This document shows positions 8,131 to 18,294 of a DNA stretch of 64,000 nucleotides, in pieces. How positions within the stretch are numbered: position 1 is the stretch's first letter; the number at the start of each line of letters is the position of its first letter. A model generated the notes under the pieces. It ran no database searches. It had not been told where the DNA came from and saw nothing but the letters and a program-made list of their open reading frames with translations. Position numbers and translations under genes: made by a program. The DNA is from DATBVX01 sp963724625 (GTDB lineage Bacteria > Pseudomonadota > Gammaproteobacteria > Steroidobacterales > Steroidobacteraceae): assembly GCA_963724625.1 (NCBI GenBank), contig CAVRVO010000005.1, forward strand, positions 124,001-188,000. The letters are read 5' to 3'.

Positions 8131-10431
8131 ATGGCTGGATCGAGCCGGCGTAGCCGACGCCTGCGGCGTATTCTCCTGATCACCGCCCTGATTGCGCTCA
8201 TCGCCGACGCGCTCCTGATTCTCTATCTGGACCGAATCGTCACGCCCCAGTTCGAGGGTCGGCGCTGGACGTTGCCCGCGCAGGTGTTTGCACAGCCGCT
8301 CGAACTTTATTCCGGCCTCGCGCTCTCCGCCGATGCGCTCGAGCAGGAGTTGGTTCGCCTGCACTACGCGCCGACGGACGTGCTGCAACGGCCCGGTACG
8401 TATCACAGGCGCGGTTCCCGCATCGACGTCGCCACCCGCCGCGTGCAGTTCGCTGAGGAAATTCGTGAGGCTGGCACCATCAGCGTGATAACAGGTCAGG
8501 GCGGCATCCAGCGCCTGCAGGGCAGCGATGGGACACCGATTCCGCTCTTCCGGCTCGATCCTCTGTTGATCGGCAGCATTTTTCCGATCCATGGCGAGGA
8601 CCGCATCGTAGTGACGCCGGCCGAAGTGCCACCGCTTCTGCCGGCAGCACTCAAGCTCATCGAGGATCGCAAGTTCGATCGCCATCATGGCGTCGATCCC
8701 GAGGCGATCCTGCGCGCCGCATGGGTGAACCTGCGCTCGGGTTCCATCGAGCAAGGAGGCAGCACGCTGACGCAGCAGCTCGTGCGCAGCTACTTTCTCG
8801 ACGATCGGCAGACGCTGTGGCGCAAGATCAAGGAAGCGCTGATGGCGGTGATTCTCGAGGCCCGCTTCGACAAGGCGGACCTGATGAATGCCTACATCAA
8901 CGAGATCTACCTGGGGCAGGATGGCGAGCGCGCCATTCACGGCTTCGGCCTCGCCAGCCGCTTCTACTTCGGTCGGCCGCTCGATGAGCTCGATCTGCAC
9001 GAGATTGCGCTGCTGGTCGCAATCGTGCGCGGGCCTTCGTACTACGACCCGCGCCTGCATCCCGAGCGCGCACGCGGGCGGCGCGACCTGGTGCTCAATC
9101 AGCTGGCGCGCTTCGAAGTGATCAGCGAGGACGACGCCACCCGTGCGATCGCCCGTCCACTCGACGTTACGACGCGAGTCACCTCCGGGTATTACCCGGC
9201 ATATCTCGACTTCGTGCGGCGTACCTTGCGCCGCGACTACCGTGAGGAGGACCTCACTGAAGCAGGTCTCAAGGTGTTCACGAGCCTCGACCCGCGTGTG
9301 CAGGCGACGGGTGAGCAGGCGCTCGGCGATGAACTGACGCGACTCGACCGGCAGCGCAAGACGAAGGATGGCGCGAAGCTCGAAGGTGCGATCGTGGTCA
9401 CTGCACCTCAGAGCGGTGATGTGATCGCCGTGATCGGCGGCCGACAACTGGGATTCGATGGCTTCAACCGAGCACTCGATGCGCGGCGTTCGATCGGCTC
9501 GCTGGCGAAGCCGATGGTGTATCTCGCGGCGCTCGAGACGGGCAGGTACAACGCCGCGACCATCGTGCTCGATGAACCGATCGAGGTGAAGCTCGCGCGC
9601 GGCAAGGTCTGGCGGCCCGAGAATTTCACCCCCGAGACTCATGGCCCGGTGCCGCTGACGCGGGCGCTGGCCGATTCGCTCAATCTCGCAACTGTGCACG
9701 TCGGGCTTGATGTCGGGGTCAAGCGGATCGCGGACACGTTTGCCCGACTCGGACTGGATCAAACTCCCGACCCGAATCCATCGCTCATTCTTGGCGGCCT
9801 GGACCTCGCGCCGATCGAAGTCGCGCAGCTCTTCAACAGCCTTGCGAACGGCGGTTTTCGCACACCGTTGCGGGCGGTGAGAGTGGTTATTGGCGCCGAC
9901 GGCACGGCGCTCAAGGCATTTCCGCTGCAGGTTACGCCCGTCGCCGACTCGGCCGTCGTCTACCAGCTCAATCGGATGCTGACCAAAGTAACGCAGCGAG
10001 GCACGGGGCAGGCGGTTTACGCACGCCTGCCGCCAGATGTCGTAGTGGCGGGAAAGACCGGCACCTCGTCCGAGTTTCGTGACAGCTGGTTTGCCGGTTT
10101 TACCGGCAGCCATCTGGCTATCGTCTGGGTCGGGTATGACGACAATCGACCCACCGGCCTCACCGGAGCCGGCGGCGCGCTCAGCATATGGGCGAATCTG
10201 ATGCGTCGCCTGCCGATCACATCGTGGGATGAGCCCCTGCCCGAGTCGCTGCGCGAAACATGGATTGAATACGACACCGGGACGGAGACCCGACCTACTT
10301 GTTCCGAGGATGTCGTGTCGATCGCGTTGCCGCGCGACGTGGTCCTGCCGACCAAGGCGGGCTGTCTGGAAGGAACGTTGGGTGACTTTACCGAACGCGC
10401 AAAACAGTGGCTGAAAGGTATCATTCGCTGA
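8131..10431 (+). CDS. mrcB: Penicillin-binding protein 1B (bifunctional transglycosylase/transpeptidase)
   Basis: A short cytoplasmic basic N-terminus and one membrane anchor (about 13-33) precede a UB2H-like region. The GT51 glycosyltransferase has catalytic Glu at about 178 in EDRKF and the motif QGGSTLTQQLVRSYFL. The transpeptidase has Ser457-x-x-Lys460 (SLAK), Ser516-Leu-Asn and Lys644-Thr-Gly-Thr. The protein is 766 residues from the ATG at 8131, which has AGGAG upstream. It polymerises and cross-links peptidoglycan in the periplasm. Its stop codon overlaps the ATG of the LpoP-like lipoprotein gene (TGATG), so the synthase and its likely activator are translationally coupled. Confidence 0.93.
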   Translation: MAGSSRRSRRLRRILLITALIALIADALLILYLDRIVTPQFEGRRWTLPAQVFAQPLELYSGLALSADALEQELVRLHYAPTDVLQRPGTYHRRGSRIDVATRRVQFAEEIREAGTISVITGQGGIQRLQGSDGTPIPLFRLDPLLIGSIFPIHGEDRIVVTPAEVPPLLPAALKLIEDRKFDRHHGVDPEAILRAAWVNLRSGSIEQGGSTLTQQLVRSYFLDDRQTLWRKIKEALMAVILEARFDKADLMNAYINEIYLGQDGERAIHGFGLASRFYFGRPLDELDLHEIALLVAIVRGPSYYDPRLHPERARGRRDLVLNQLARFEVISEDDATRAIARPLDVTTRVTSGYYPAYLDFVRRTLRRDYREEDLTEAGLKVFTSLDPRVQATGEQALGDELTRLDRQRKTKDGAKLEGAIVVTAPQSGDVIAVIGGRQLGFDGFNRALDARRSIGSLAKPMVYLAALETGRYNAATIVLDEPIEVKLARGKVWRPENFTPETHGPVPLTRALADSLNLATVHVGLDVGVKRIADTFARLGLDQTPDPNPSLILGGLDLAPIEVAQLFNSLANGGFRTPLRAVRVVIGADGTALKAFPLQVTPVADSAVVYQLNRMLTKVTQRGTGQAVYARLPPDVVVAGKTGTSSEFRDSWFAGFTGSHLAIVWVGYDDNRPTGLTGAGGALSIWANLMRRLPITSWDEPLPESLRETWIEYDTGTETRPTCSEDVVSIALPRDVVLPTKAGCLEGTLGDFTERAKQWLKGIIR

Positions 10432-10970
10432 TGACGCGAGTTCTCTGCCTGCTGTGCGCGACGATCATCCTCTCTGCTTGTCGCCTCCCGAATCCTTACT
10501 CCGCGCCACCTCCGCCGAAGCAACCGGCGCCGGGTGGCGCGCCGACGGTACCGAGTCCGCCGCCCCAGCAGCCTCCTCCGGTCGAGACGTATCCCGAAAC
10601 TGAGCCCACGCCACCGCCTCAGCCGCAGAAGAGCTACGAGCTCGGGGCGGCTGCGCGCTCGCTCGTCGAGCAGGCACACTCGCAGGCCGCGACGGGAAAT
10701 TATGCTGTCGCTGCGAGCTCCATCGAGCGCGCGCTGCGAATCGAGCCGAACAATCCATTGTTGTGGATCGAGCTCGGACAGGTGCGGCAAGCGGAGGGCA
10801 ACTTCGTGCAGGCCGAAAACCTCGCACGCAAAGGGCTGTCACTCGCTACCGGTGATCCGAGAACCCAGTCTTCGGCGTGGCGACTGATCGCGGAAGCCTT
10901 GCGCGCTCGAGGGCGGGCGCCGGAGGCAAGCGAAGCCGAGGCGCGCGCCAATGAACTTGCGACCCGATGA
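10431..10970 (+). CDS. LpoP-like TPR lipoprotein, putative PBP1B activator
   Basis: This 179-residue lipoprotein has the lipobox ILSAC (Cys17), then about 55 residues of Pro-rich linker, then a TPR-like region (about 78-175, e.g. AASSIERALRIEPNNPLLWIELGQV). This order is the same as in LpoP, the outer-membrane activator of PBP1b described in Pseudomonas aeruginosa, whose gene also sits next to the PBP1b gene. The ATG at 10431 overlaps the mrcB stop. Architecture and location support the call; the activation role is inferred. Its last 20 bases overlap the start of the C13 peptidase gene, so all three are probably one transcript. Confidence 0.75.
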   Translation: MTRVLCLLCATIILSACRLPNPYSAPPPPKQPAPGGAPTVPSPPPQQPPPVETYPETEPTPPPQPQKSYELGAAARSLVEQAHSQAATGNYAVAASSIERALRIEPNNPLLWIELGQVRQAEGNFVQAENLARKGLSLATGDPRTQSSAWRLIAEALRARGRAPEASEAEARANELATR

Positions 10971-12390
10971 CCCATCGACGGCCACGGACGCCCTCGATGT
11001 CGAGGGTGTGAGTAGCGAACCTGCTCCGTTTGTCGAGCCAGGCGCGGTCCCCGGTTCACGTGCACTTCTCAGCAATGCGATCGCTGGCCTGCGACTACTC
11101 ACATTTCGCAAGGTCGACGCGAGTTCCTTTGTGCCATCTGCCCGGCAGGTGTTGCTGTTCACGCTGATTGCGGCGCTCATCTGGATCGCATACGACCGGC
11201 TGGACGCCGGCCAAGGGGTGTTCTTCTTCGCGGAGTATGCCCTCGCGCAACTCGGCTGGCTGGCATTGGTGGCGTTCGCACTGTTTGTACTCTTTACGCC
11301 AACCAGTCACCGCGTGGCGATCCTGGGCCGCTCTTCGATTGCCGCCGCCAGCATGCTGCCGCTGCTCACGATCCTGGCGCTGGCGGCCGATTACGCCCTG
11401 CGCGACACGCCGCTGGCGCGCTGGGTCGGACTGCTCATCGCGATAGTTGCCGCAATCTATCTGTTTCGGGCCAAACACAGCGCGGGCAACGAGACCACGA
11501 TCAGTGCCCTGGTTGGCTCGGTGGCGATAGTCCTGATCACGGCGTGGGTATACGGCGCAACCGTGATGGTGCGACCGCAATTCTGGTACTCGAGCGATGA
11601 CGGCGAAGAGGACGCGCTCGACTGGGGCGGCGCCGAGGAGCAGATCTACCGCCAACCGGAACTACTTGATCGGGCGCTCTCAAGCCTGCAGGGCCAGGAT
11701 CCCGCTCGAGCCGATGTGTACTTCGTCGGGTTCGCCGGCGATGGCGGTCAGCAGGTGTTTACCAAGGAGGTACACCTGGCGCGCGATGCGCTCGCGCGGC
11801 GCTTCGACCTTGGCCAGCATGCGCTGATCCTGGCGAATTCACCCCAGCCCGAGCGCGATGCGCTCCTCGCCAGTTCGACGGCATTGCGGCGCTCCTTGGC
11901 GGGCGTCGCGTCGAAAATGGATGTCGAGAATGACGTGCTGCTGCTGTACATCACCTCGCACGGCTCGGATGAAGGCTCGGTCGCTGTGAGCGCGGCCGGA
12001 ATGCCGTTCAATGATCTGTATGCGGACGATCTGAAGGCGGCACTCCAGGCCTCCGGCATTCGATGGCGTGTGCTTATCGTATCCGCCTGCTATTCGGGCA
12101 CGTTCATCGATCCGCTCAAGGACGATCATACGATCATCTTTACGGCGGCGCGCGCCGATCGAACCTCGTTCGGCTGCAGCGATGAGCGCGATCTCACCTA
12201 TTTCGGCGAAGCGCTGTTTCGCGCGGCGCTGCCTGCAAGCAGTTCACTCCTCGATGCGTTCACGCGCACCCAGCGCATCATCGCGAAGCGTGAAGAAGAA
12301 GAGGGGCTCGATCCCTCGCAGCCGCAGATCTACATCGGCGAGCAGATGAGAGCCAAGCTCGCGGACCTGGGCTTCACTCAAAGTCGCTGA
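10951..12390 (+). CDS. Membrane-anchored peptidase C13 (legumain/caspase-like) family protein
   Basis: The protein has 479 residues. The N-terminal half holds about five hydrophobic segments (about 66-82, 91-116, 128-148, 158-173, 185-206). The C-terminal half is a C13 cysteine peptidase domain with His337 in YITSHGSDEG and Cys380 in LIVSACYSGTF, the His-Gly plus Ala-Cys dyad of clan CD. The segment FGCSDERDLTYFGEALFRAAL is also typical of bacterial C13 proteins. Clan CD peptidases usually cleave after Asn or Asp, but the substrate is not known here. The gene overlaps the LpoP-like gene by 20 bp, linking it to PBP1B expression. It is convergent with gabT, 23 bp apart. Confidence 0.82.
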   Translation: MNLRPDDPSTATDALDVEGVSSEPAPFVEPGAVPGSRALLSNAIAGLRLLTFRKVDASSFVPSARQVLLFTLIAALIWIAYDRLDAGQGVFFFAEYALAQLGWLALVAFALFVLFTPTSHRVAILGRSSIAAASMLPLLTILALAADYALRDTPLARWVGLLIAIVAAIYLFRAKHSAGNETTISALVGSVAIVLITAWVYGATVMVRPQFWYSSDDGEEDALDWGGAEEQIYRQPELLDRALSSLQGQDPARADVYFVGFAGDGGQQVFTKEVHLARDALARRFDLGQHALILANSPQPERDALLASSTALRRSLAGVASKMDVENDVLLLYITSHGSDEGSVAVSAAGMPFNDLYADDLKAALQASGIRWRVLIVSACYSGTFIDPLKDDHTIIFTAARADRTSFGCSDERDLTYFGEALFRAALPASSSLLDAFTRTQRIIAKREEEEGLDPSQPQIYIGEQMRAKLADLGFTQSR

Positions 12391-12413
12391 AGGTCCGCGG
12401 CGCCGGCGCCGGA

Positions 12414-13767
12414 TCAGCCGGCGGCAGCAGCGGCGGTACTGCGCTGGCCTGCGGTGAGCTCTTTCAGGCAATCCTCGACGATCTGCAAGCCCTCGTCGAC
12501 GATCGCATCGCTCGCGGTGAGAGGTGCGAGGAAGCGGATGACGTTGCTGCGCACGCCGCACGAAAGCAGGATCAGGCCCTTGCGCCCGGCCGCTTGGGTC
12601 AGCGCCTTGGTGAGATCGGCATCCGGTGCATTTGCATCCCGATTGCGAACCAGTTCCATGGAAACCATCGCGCCAAGACCGCGTACGTCTCCAATGCAAG
12701 GCAGTCTCAATTGCATGGTCTTGAGCCGGGTCAGCATTCGATCACCGATCTGGCGTGAGCGCTCGAGCAGGTTTTCCTGACGGATCACTTCGAGGATCGC
12801 GAGACCCGCCGCGCAGCCCAATGGCGATCCTGCGAACGTACCTCCCAGCCCGCCAGGGGGCGGTGCATCCATGATCGGCGCCTTGCCAACGACCGCCGAC
12901 AGCGGCACGCCGCCCGCCAGGCTCTTGGCGATCGTCATCAAGTCTGGCTCAACACCCGAGTGTTCGATGGCGAACATGCGCCCCGTACGACCGAAACCGG
13001 TCTGAATCTCGTCGGCAATGAGGACAATTCCGTGGCTGTCGCACAGCTGGCGCAGCTTCTGCAGGAACGCCGGCGGTGCGATGTAGAAACCGCCTTCACC
13101 CAGGACCGGCTCGATGATGATCGCCGCCACGCGCGCCGGGTCGACGTCAGCCTTGAACAGTTGGTCGAGCGCGCGCAACGAATCCTCGGGCGTGATGCCG
13201 TGATAGCCGATGGGGAAGGGCACGTGAAATATCTCGGGCGGCATCGGCCCGAAACCCGCCTTGTAAGGCTGCACCTTGCCCGTGAGCCCGATGCACATCA
13301 GCGTGCGGCCGTGAAAGCTGCCGCCAAAGGCGATCACGGCGGAACGGTTGGTGTGATAGCGCGCAATCTTGACTGCGTTCTCCACGGCTTCGGCGCCTGT
13401 GGACAGGAAGATCGTTTTCTTTGGAGTCGAACCGGGAGCGACGGCGTTGAGCCGTTCGGCGAGTGCGATGTAACTCTCATACGGGGTGACCTGAAAGCAG
13501 GCGTGCGATAGCCGGGTGAGCTGCTCCGCAACCGCGGCCTGCATCTTCGGATGAATGTGCCCGGTATTCAGCACCGCGATGCCGCTGGCGAAGTCGATGA
13601 AGCGCCGACCTTCGACGTCCCAGACTTCGGCATTGCTCGCGTGGTCCGCATAGACGGCGAGCAGATTCGAAACGCCGCGTGGCACTGCATTCGCCCGGCG
13701 CCGATGCAGCTCTTCGTTGGTCAGGGTGCTAGTCAGTTGAGGAGATAGGGTTGTTCGAGGTGCTCAT
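12414..13767 (-). CDS. gabT: 4-aminobutyrate aminotransferase (probable 1-bp frameshift near the N-terminus)
   Basis: This is a class III PLP aminotransferase. It shows RFIDFASGIAVLNTGHIHPKM, the GSFHGRTLMCIGLTGK segment, the PLP Asp in LIADEIQTGFGRTG, and the Schiff-base Lys in TIAKSLAGGVPLSAVVG. It transfers the amino group of GABA to 2-oxoglutarate. The uninterrupted frame starts only at GTG 13685 (PRGVSNLL), yet in-frame codons upstream encode LTNEELHRRRANAV, which looks like the normal N-terminus but has no start codon. Removing one T near 13737 joins this to the ATG at 13767 and gives about 450 residues. If the extra base is real, the product starts at 13685. No gabD lies nearby. Confidence 0.85.
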
Positions 13768-13937
13768 GACTGTGATCCGTGTCTCAGCTTCAGGGCGATT
13801 GCGGGCGCACATCCTACAATGAGGGCCCGGATTGGCCATAACACCGCACCTGTAGGGTAAACGCTGAGACCTGCGGCGTAGCAGAAAAAGACCAGTGCTG
13901 ACATGGTCCTGCGACCGTCACCCGCTTGCCTCGGCGC

Positions 13938-16581
13938 ATGGAAACCGGCACTCCAACCGATCTCGTGCCACAGCACCTTCCGGCTCCGGAAGCCACACCG
14001 GCGCCGCCGCGCGCCAGCAGGTTTCGGCTGTCGCTCGGCGCCTGGCTGGCCCTTGGGCTCATGGCGATCATGGTGGTGTGTCTGACGGGCAACGTGCTGG
14101 TCCAGCGCAGCACCCGGCTCGCGACGCAGAACGCGGCGCGCGTACAGGAAGAGCTCGAACCCCTCGCGCACCGCGCACGCACACTCGCCGATGCCATTGG
14201 CGCTTTCGATCGCACCGTTCTCACCTATCTGAAACCCGGCTCGCGCCAGGATCGTGCAGCCATCGAGAGCGCGCGTCTGACCTTGCAGGATGCCGTCGCC
14301 GAACACCTCAAGCACCTGCGGCCGCAATTCACCGTCGATCCGCGTGATGACCTGTCCAAGGTGCTCGAGGAGCATGAGAACGCCGGGGTCGCCTTGATGG
14401 ACCAGTTCGATCGCCGTGCCGAACTGCTCGCTTCCTGCTGGTCACTCATGGACGCCCTCGGCCAGCGCGTCGCCTCGGCCGGCGCGAGTGGCTTGCGGGT
14501 AGGCGAGAACGTGATGGCACGCCGCTCCCTCTCGGAGTTGGGCCAGGCGCTCGATGCGGTCCGCGATAGTCTCACTGAACAATTGGCGCAACCGAGTGTC
14601 CGCAGTGTGACCGAGGGCGCCAAGCGCGAAGTAGCGTTCCGACGCAAACTGATCGAGCACGCCGATGAGCTCAAGCGCTCGCCGGGCATCGCCTGGTTCG
14701 ATCTGGTGCAGGGCGATTTCGAGCGATGCGACGCGTCTGCATCGCGCCGCCCGCAAACTCGACACCGAGCTGGAATCGAGCCGGCGCACTTTCGCGGCGG
14801 CGGGCGCAGATCTCGTCGAGCAGGTGCGCGTAAGCTTCGAAGAGCCCGCGTTGCGGGCGCTGGCAGCGTCCGCAGGCGAGGCGCGCGCTACGGCGCAGGA
14901 TGCTGAGCGCATGATTGCCCTGGTGAGCCTGGCCGTGATGGGCGTGATCCTGCTGGTGACCGCCGCGACTCTGTACGGCATCACGCTGCCGGCCAAGCGT
15001 CTTACTGCCGCGACGCGACGGCTCGCCGCCGGTGCACTGACAACGCGTGTTCCACAGGGTGGCGTCCGTGAGCTCGATGAGCTTGCAGGAGCGTTCAACC
15101 ACATGGCAGCGGAGCTCGCGAGCGCTGAGCGTATCGTGCGCACCCATCAGGCGGAGCTCGAGGATCGGGTAGCGCGCCGTACACGCCAGCTCAAGCATCT
15201 GGCCAATCATGATCCGCTGACCTCGCTCCCCAATCGACGCCACCTGTTCATGCAACTCACTTCCATGCTGGCGAGCGCCACCGAGGCGAACCGCCAGCTC
15301 ACCGTGCTGTTCGTCGATCTCGACAACTTCAAGATGATCAATGACAGCCTCGGGCACGAGTTTGGCGATCGCGTGCTGCGGGTGATCGGTGAGCGCCTGC
15401 GCGCAGCAGCCGGCGACAAGGGTTTCGTGGCGCGGCTCGGCGGTGATGAATTCACGCTGGTCCTCGAGGGGGGTGATACGCCCGAGGAGCTCGAGCGCCG
15501 CACACAGGAGATGGTGGCCGAATTTCATCGACCGATCGCGGTGGGCCAACGTGAGCTGCTGATCGGAATGAGCCTGGGAGCGGCGGTCTTCCCGCATCAC
15601 GGCCGCGATGTGCCCGCATTGCTGCGAGCCGCGGACGCCGCGCTGTTTCGCGCCAAGGAGTTGGGTCGCAACCGGTCGTGCGTGTACAGCCCGGAGCTGC
15701 TGCTCACTGCGAGCAGCCGTTTCCAGACCGAGCAGGCGTTACGCCGCGCGGTCGAGGAACACGATCTCTTGCTCCATTTTCAGCCCCAGGTCTCGCTGCT
15801 CACGCTCGAGACCACTACTGTCGAGGCATTGCTGCGCTGGCGCCAGCTGAAAGGGCGCATCGTTCCAGCGGCAGAGTTTCTGGCGATCGCCGAGCAGTCC
15901 GGGCTCATCGTAGAGATGAGCGGCTGGGTCATGCGGCAGGCGGCGCAGGCAGCGGAGCTCTGGCGGCGCAGCGGCTGGCCGCACGCCAAGGTAGCCCTGA
16001 ACGTGTGCTCTCAGCAGTTTCTGACCGGTGATTTTGTCGGTGCGGTGGAGCGGTTGCTCACCACGAACAAACTCGATCCGGCGTCCCTGGAGCTCGAACT
16101 CACCGAAACGATGCTCCAGACCGGCGCTGTCACTGTCGATGCGCTGAAAGGTCTGCGCGCACTTGGAGTCGGTATTGCGCTCGATGATTTCGGCACCGGA
16201 TATTCCTCCCTCACGTCACTGGAAAAACTGCCGCTCAATCGGGTCAAGCTGGATCGCAGCTTGATTGCGGACGTGGATACCAACTCCCGGTCTGCCGCCA
16301 TCGTGCGCTCGATCATCAGTCTGTGTCGCAATCTTGGCCTGCAGGTCACGGCTGAGGGTGTCGAGCGCCCGGCACAGCTCGATTTCCTCACTGCCTGCGG
16401 CGATGTCAACGTGCAGGGCTATTACATCGAGCGGCCAATGGTCGCGTCGGAAGTGCTTAGGACGGTGCGGGGCATGCAGAACCGCATGTCGATGCTGCTG
16501 GGTCGCGCGGACGAAGCGCGCCTGCAGGCCGCGGATACCGAGCTTCCCGCCGTTGTGTCGATGCTCCCACGCCGTCGCTAG
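13938..16581 (+). CDS. GGDEF-EAL protein with periplasmic sensor and HAMP-like linker (probable frameshift)
   Basis: An N-terminal TM (about 38-58), a helical periplasmic region, a second TM (VSLAVMGVILLVTAATLYG), a HAMP-like segment, a GGDEF domain (RLGGDEF intact) and an EAL domain follow in order. EAL residues look catalytic: E in TVEALLRW, N in ALNVCSQQF, E in LELTET, DD in LDDFGTGYSS, K in VKLDRS and E in TAEGVE. Both diguanylate cyclase and c-di-GMP phosphodiesterase sites are therefore preserved. The frame breaks near 14729 between QGDFE and DATRLHRAARK; removing one C rejoins both parts into about 880 residues. If the shift is real, the C-terminal part would need an internal start. 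Confidence 0.82.
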
Positions 16582-16703
16582 CAACCAACCTTTCCATCGA
16601 GCGTTCTGATCTGGAACCATCGCGGCGCGATCCCAGCGCGTCCCTGCCTAGAGTCTTCATGCGGGCCCTGTAGAATAGCCGCCCAGCCGCTTTTTCAGCA
16701 CGA

Positions 16704-17756
16704 GTGACGGGACCAGTGACAGAGAACGCGCCGATCGAATGTGACGTAGTGATCGTCGGCGCAGGCCCGTGCGGGCTGTTTCAGGTGTTCGAGCTCGGTT
16801 TGCTGGGCATATCGGCACACATCGTGGACTCACTCGCCCATCCGGGCGGGCAATGCGCGGAGCTCTACCCGGACAAGCCGATTTACGACATTCCCGCACT
16901 GCCAGTGTGCGGCGCCCAGGAGCTCGTCGATCGGCTGATACAGCAGATCAAGCCGTTCAATGCGACGTTCCATCTCGGCCAGGAAGTTACCGAAGTTCGC
17001 AAGGAGAACGCGCAGCGGTTCTTCGTGCGTACGGCAGCCGGCACGACCTTTCACACGCACACGATCGTCATTGCGGGCGGAGTAGGCTCATTTCAACCAC
17101 GCCGACTCGGCGTCGAAGGCGCTGAAGCTTTCGAGGGGCGGCAGATCCACTACCGCATCAAGAGCGCGCCGGCATTTCACGGCAAGGACCTCGTGATCTT
17201 TGGCGGTGGCGACTCAGCGCTCGATTGGGTGCTGGACTTGTGCGGCAAGGCGCGCAGCCTGACGCTCGTCCATCGTCGTGCCGAATTTCGGGCGGCCCCC
17301 GCCTCGGTCGCAAAGATGCGTGAGCAGGTCGCCGCCGGACGGATGCGTTACATCGAGGGCATCGCAGAGAAGCTGCTGCTCGCCGGCAACGAGCTCAAGG
17401 GGATCGTCATCACGGGCACCAATGGTGCGCAACACGAGCTGGGTGCAGAGCACGTGCTCGCTTTCTTTGGCTTGCATCCGAAACTTGGCCCGATCGCGGA
17501 ATGGGGGTTGGATCTCGACAAGCGTGCGATCCGCGTTGACACGGAGAAGTTCCAGACCAGCGTGCCCGGTATTTTCGCAGTGGGAGATATCAATCATTAT
17601 CCCGGCAAGAAGAAGTTGATTCTCAGCGGGTTTCACGAGGCGGCGCTGGCTGCATTTGGCATCCAGCATCACCTGTACCCGGAAAAGAAGCAGTTTCTGC
17701 AATACACCACCACAAGTCCTATCATGCAAAAGCGCCTGGGCGTGGCAGGCAGCTGA
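16704..17756 (+). CDS. Ferredoxin--NADP(+) reductase, thioredoxin-reductase-like type
   Basis: This is a two-dinucleotide-binding flavoprotein of about 350 residues with the FAD motif VVIVGAGPCGL and the NAD(P)H motif VIFGGGDSALDW. It lacks the CxxC redox pair of thioredoxin reductase, and it has the PGGQCAELYPDKPIYD segment and C-terminal IFAVGDINHYPGKKKLILSGFHEA, which are typical of YumC-like ferredoxin/flavodoxin-NADP reductases. The start is a GTG at 16704; a second GTG at 16716 is equally possible. The azurin gene follows on the same strand 30 bp after its stop, so an electron-transfer pairing is plausible but not shown. Confidence 0.88.
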   Translation: MTGPVTENAPIECDVVIVGAGPCGLFQVFELGLLGISAHIVDSLAHPGGQCAELYPDKPIYDIPALPVCGAQELVDRLIQQIKPFNATFHLGQEVTEVRKENAQRFFVRTAAGTTFHTHTIVIAGGVGSFQPRRLGVEGAEAFEGRQIHYRIKSAPAFHGKDLVIFGGGDSALDWVLDLCGKARSLTLVHRRAEFRAAPASVAKMREQVAAGRMRYIEGIAEKLLLAGNELKGIVITGTNGAQHELGAEHVLAFFGLHPKLGPIAEWGLDLDKRAIRVDTEKFQTSVPGIFAVGDINHYPGKKKLILSGFHEAALAAFGIQHHLYPEKKQFLQYTTTSPIMQKRLGVAGS

Positions 17757-17786
17757 ACAAAGACCCATACATTGGAGGCGAACACA

Positions 17787-18233
17787 ATGATCAAGAAGCT
17801 GATCCTCGGTGCTGCACTGCTGTCGTGTGCGAACCTGGCGCTGGCGGCAAAGACCTGCAACCTCGCCATCGAGGGCAACGATCTGATGAAGTACAACGTC
17901 ACAGAGCTCAAGGTCGGTGCGGACTGCACCGATGTGGAAGTGACGCTGAAGCACGTTGGCAAGTTGCCCAAGCAAACCATGGGCCACAACTGGGTGCTCG
18001 CAAAGACCACGGACTACACCGCCGTCGCGAATGCGGGCATGGCCGCTGGGTTGGACAAGGACTACTTGCCAGTCGATGACCAGCGAATCATTGCGCACAC
18101 CAAGGTGATCGGCGGCGGCGAATCTGCCTCCGTGAAGTTCCCGGTCTCAAAGCTCACCAAGGGCGGCGACTACACATTCTTCTGTTCATTCCCCGGCCAC
18201 TACGGCCTGATGCGCGGTAAGTTCATCTATTGA
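17787..18233 (+). CDS. azu: Azurin
   Basis: This blue copper protein has 148 residues with signal peptide MIKKLILGAALLSCANLALA. The copper ligands are visible: His67 in GHNWV, and Cys133, His138 and Met142 in CSFPGHYGLM. A disulfide Cys24-Cys47 is expected. It carries single electrons in the periplasm, for example to cytochrome c peroxidase or nitrite reductase; no such partner is in the window. The ATG at 17787 has GGAGG seven bases upstream, which decides the start over an earlier in-frame codon. Confidence 0.95.
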   Translation: MIKKLILGAALLSCANLALAAKTCNLAIEGNDLMKYNVTELKVGADCTDVEVTLKHVGKLPKQTMGHNWVLAKTTDYTAVANAGMAAGLDKDYLPVDDQRIIAHTKVIGGGESASVKFPVSKLTKGGDYTFFCSFPGHYGLMRGKFIY

Positions 18234-18294
18234 TACCGGCGCGCCGCGGCTACGGTCGCGCCGCGCCCGTACGACGCTGAGTACAATCTCCGGC

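Noticed and set aside
7972..10113. 713-residue open frame opposite mrcB
   Set aside because: Antisense to PBP1B with all catalytic motifs; composition is that of a shadow frame.
17669..18098. Open frames opposite azurin
   Set aside because: Azurin with all copper ligands occupies the plus strand.
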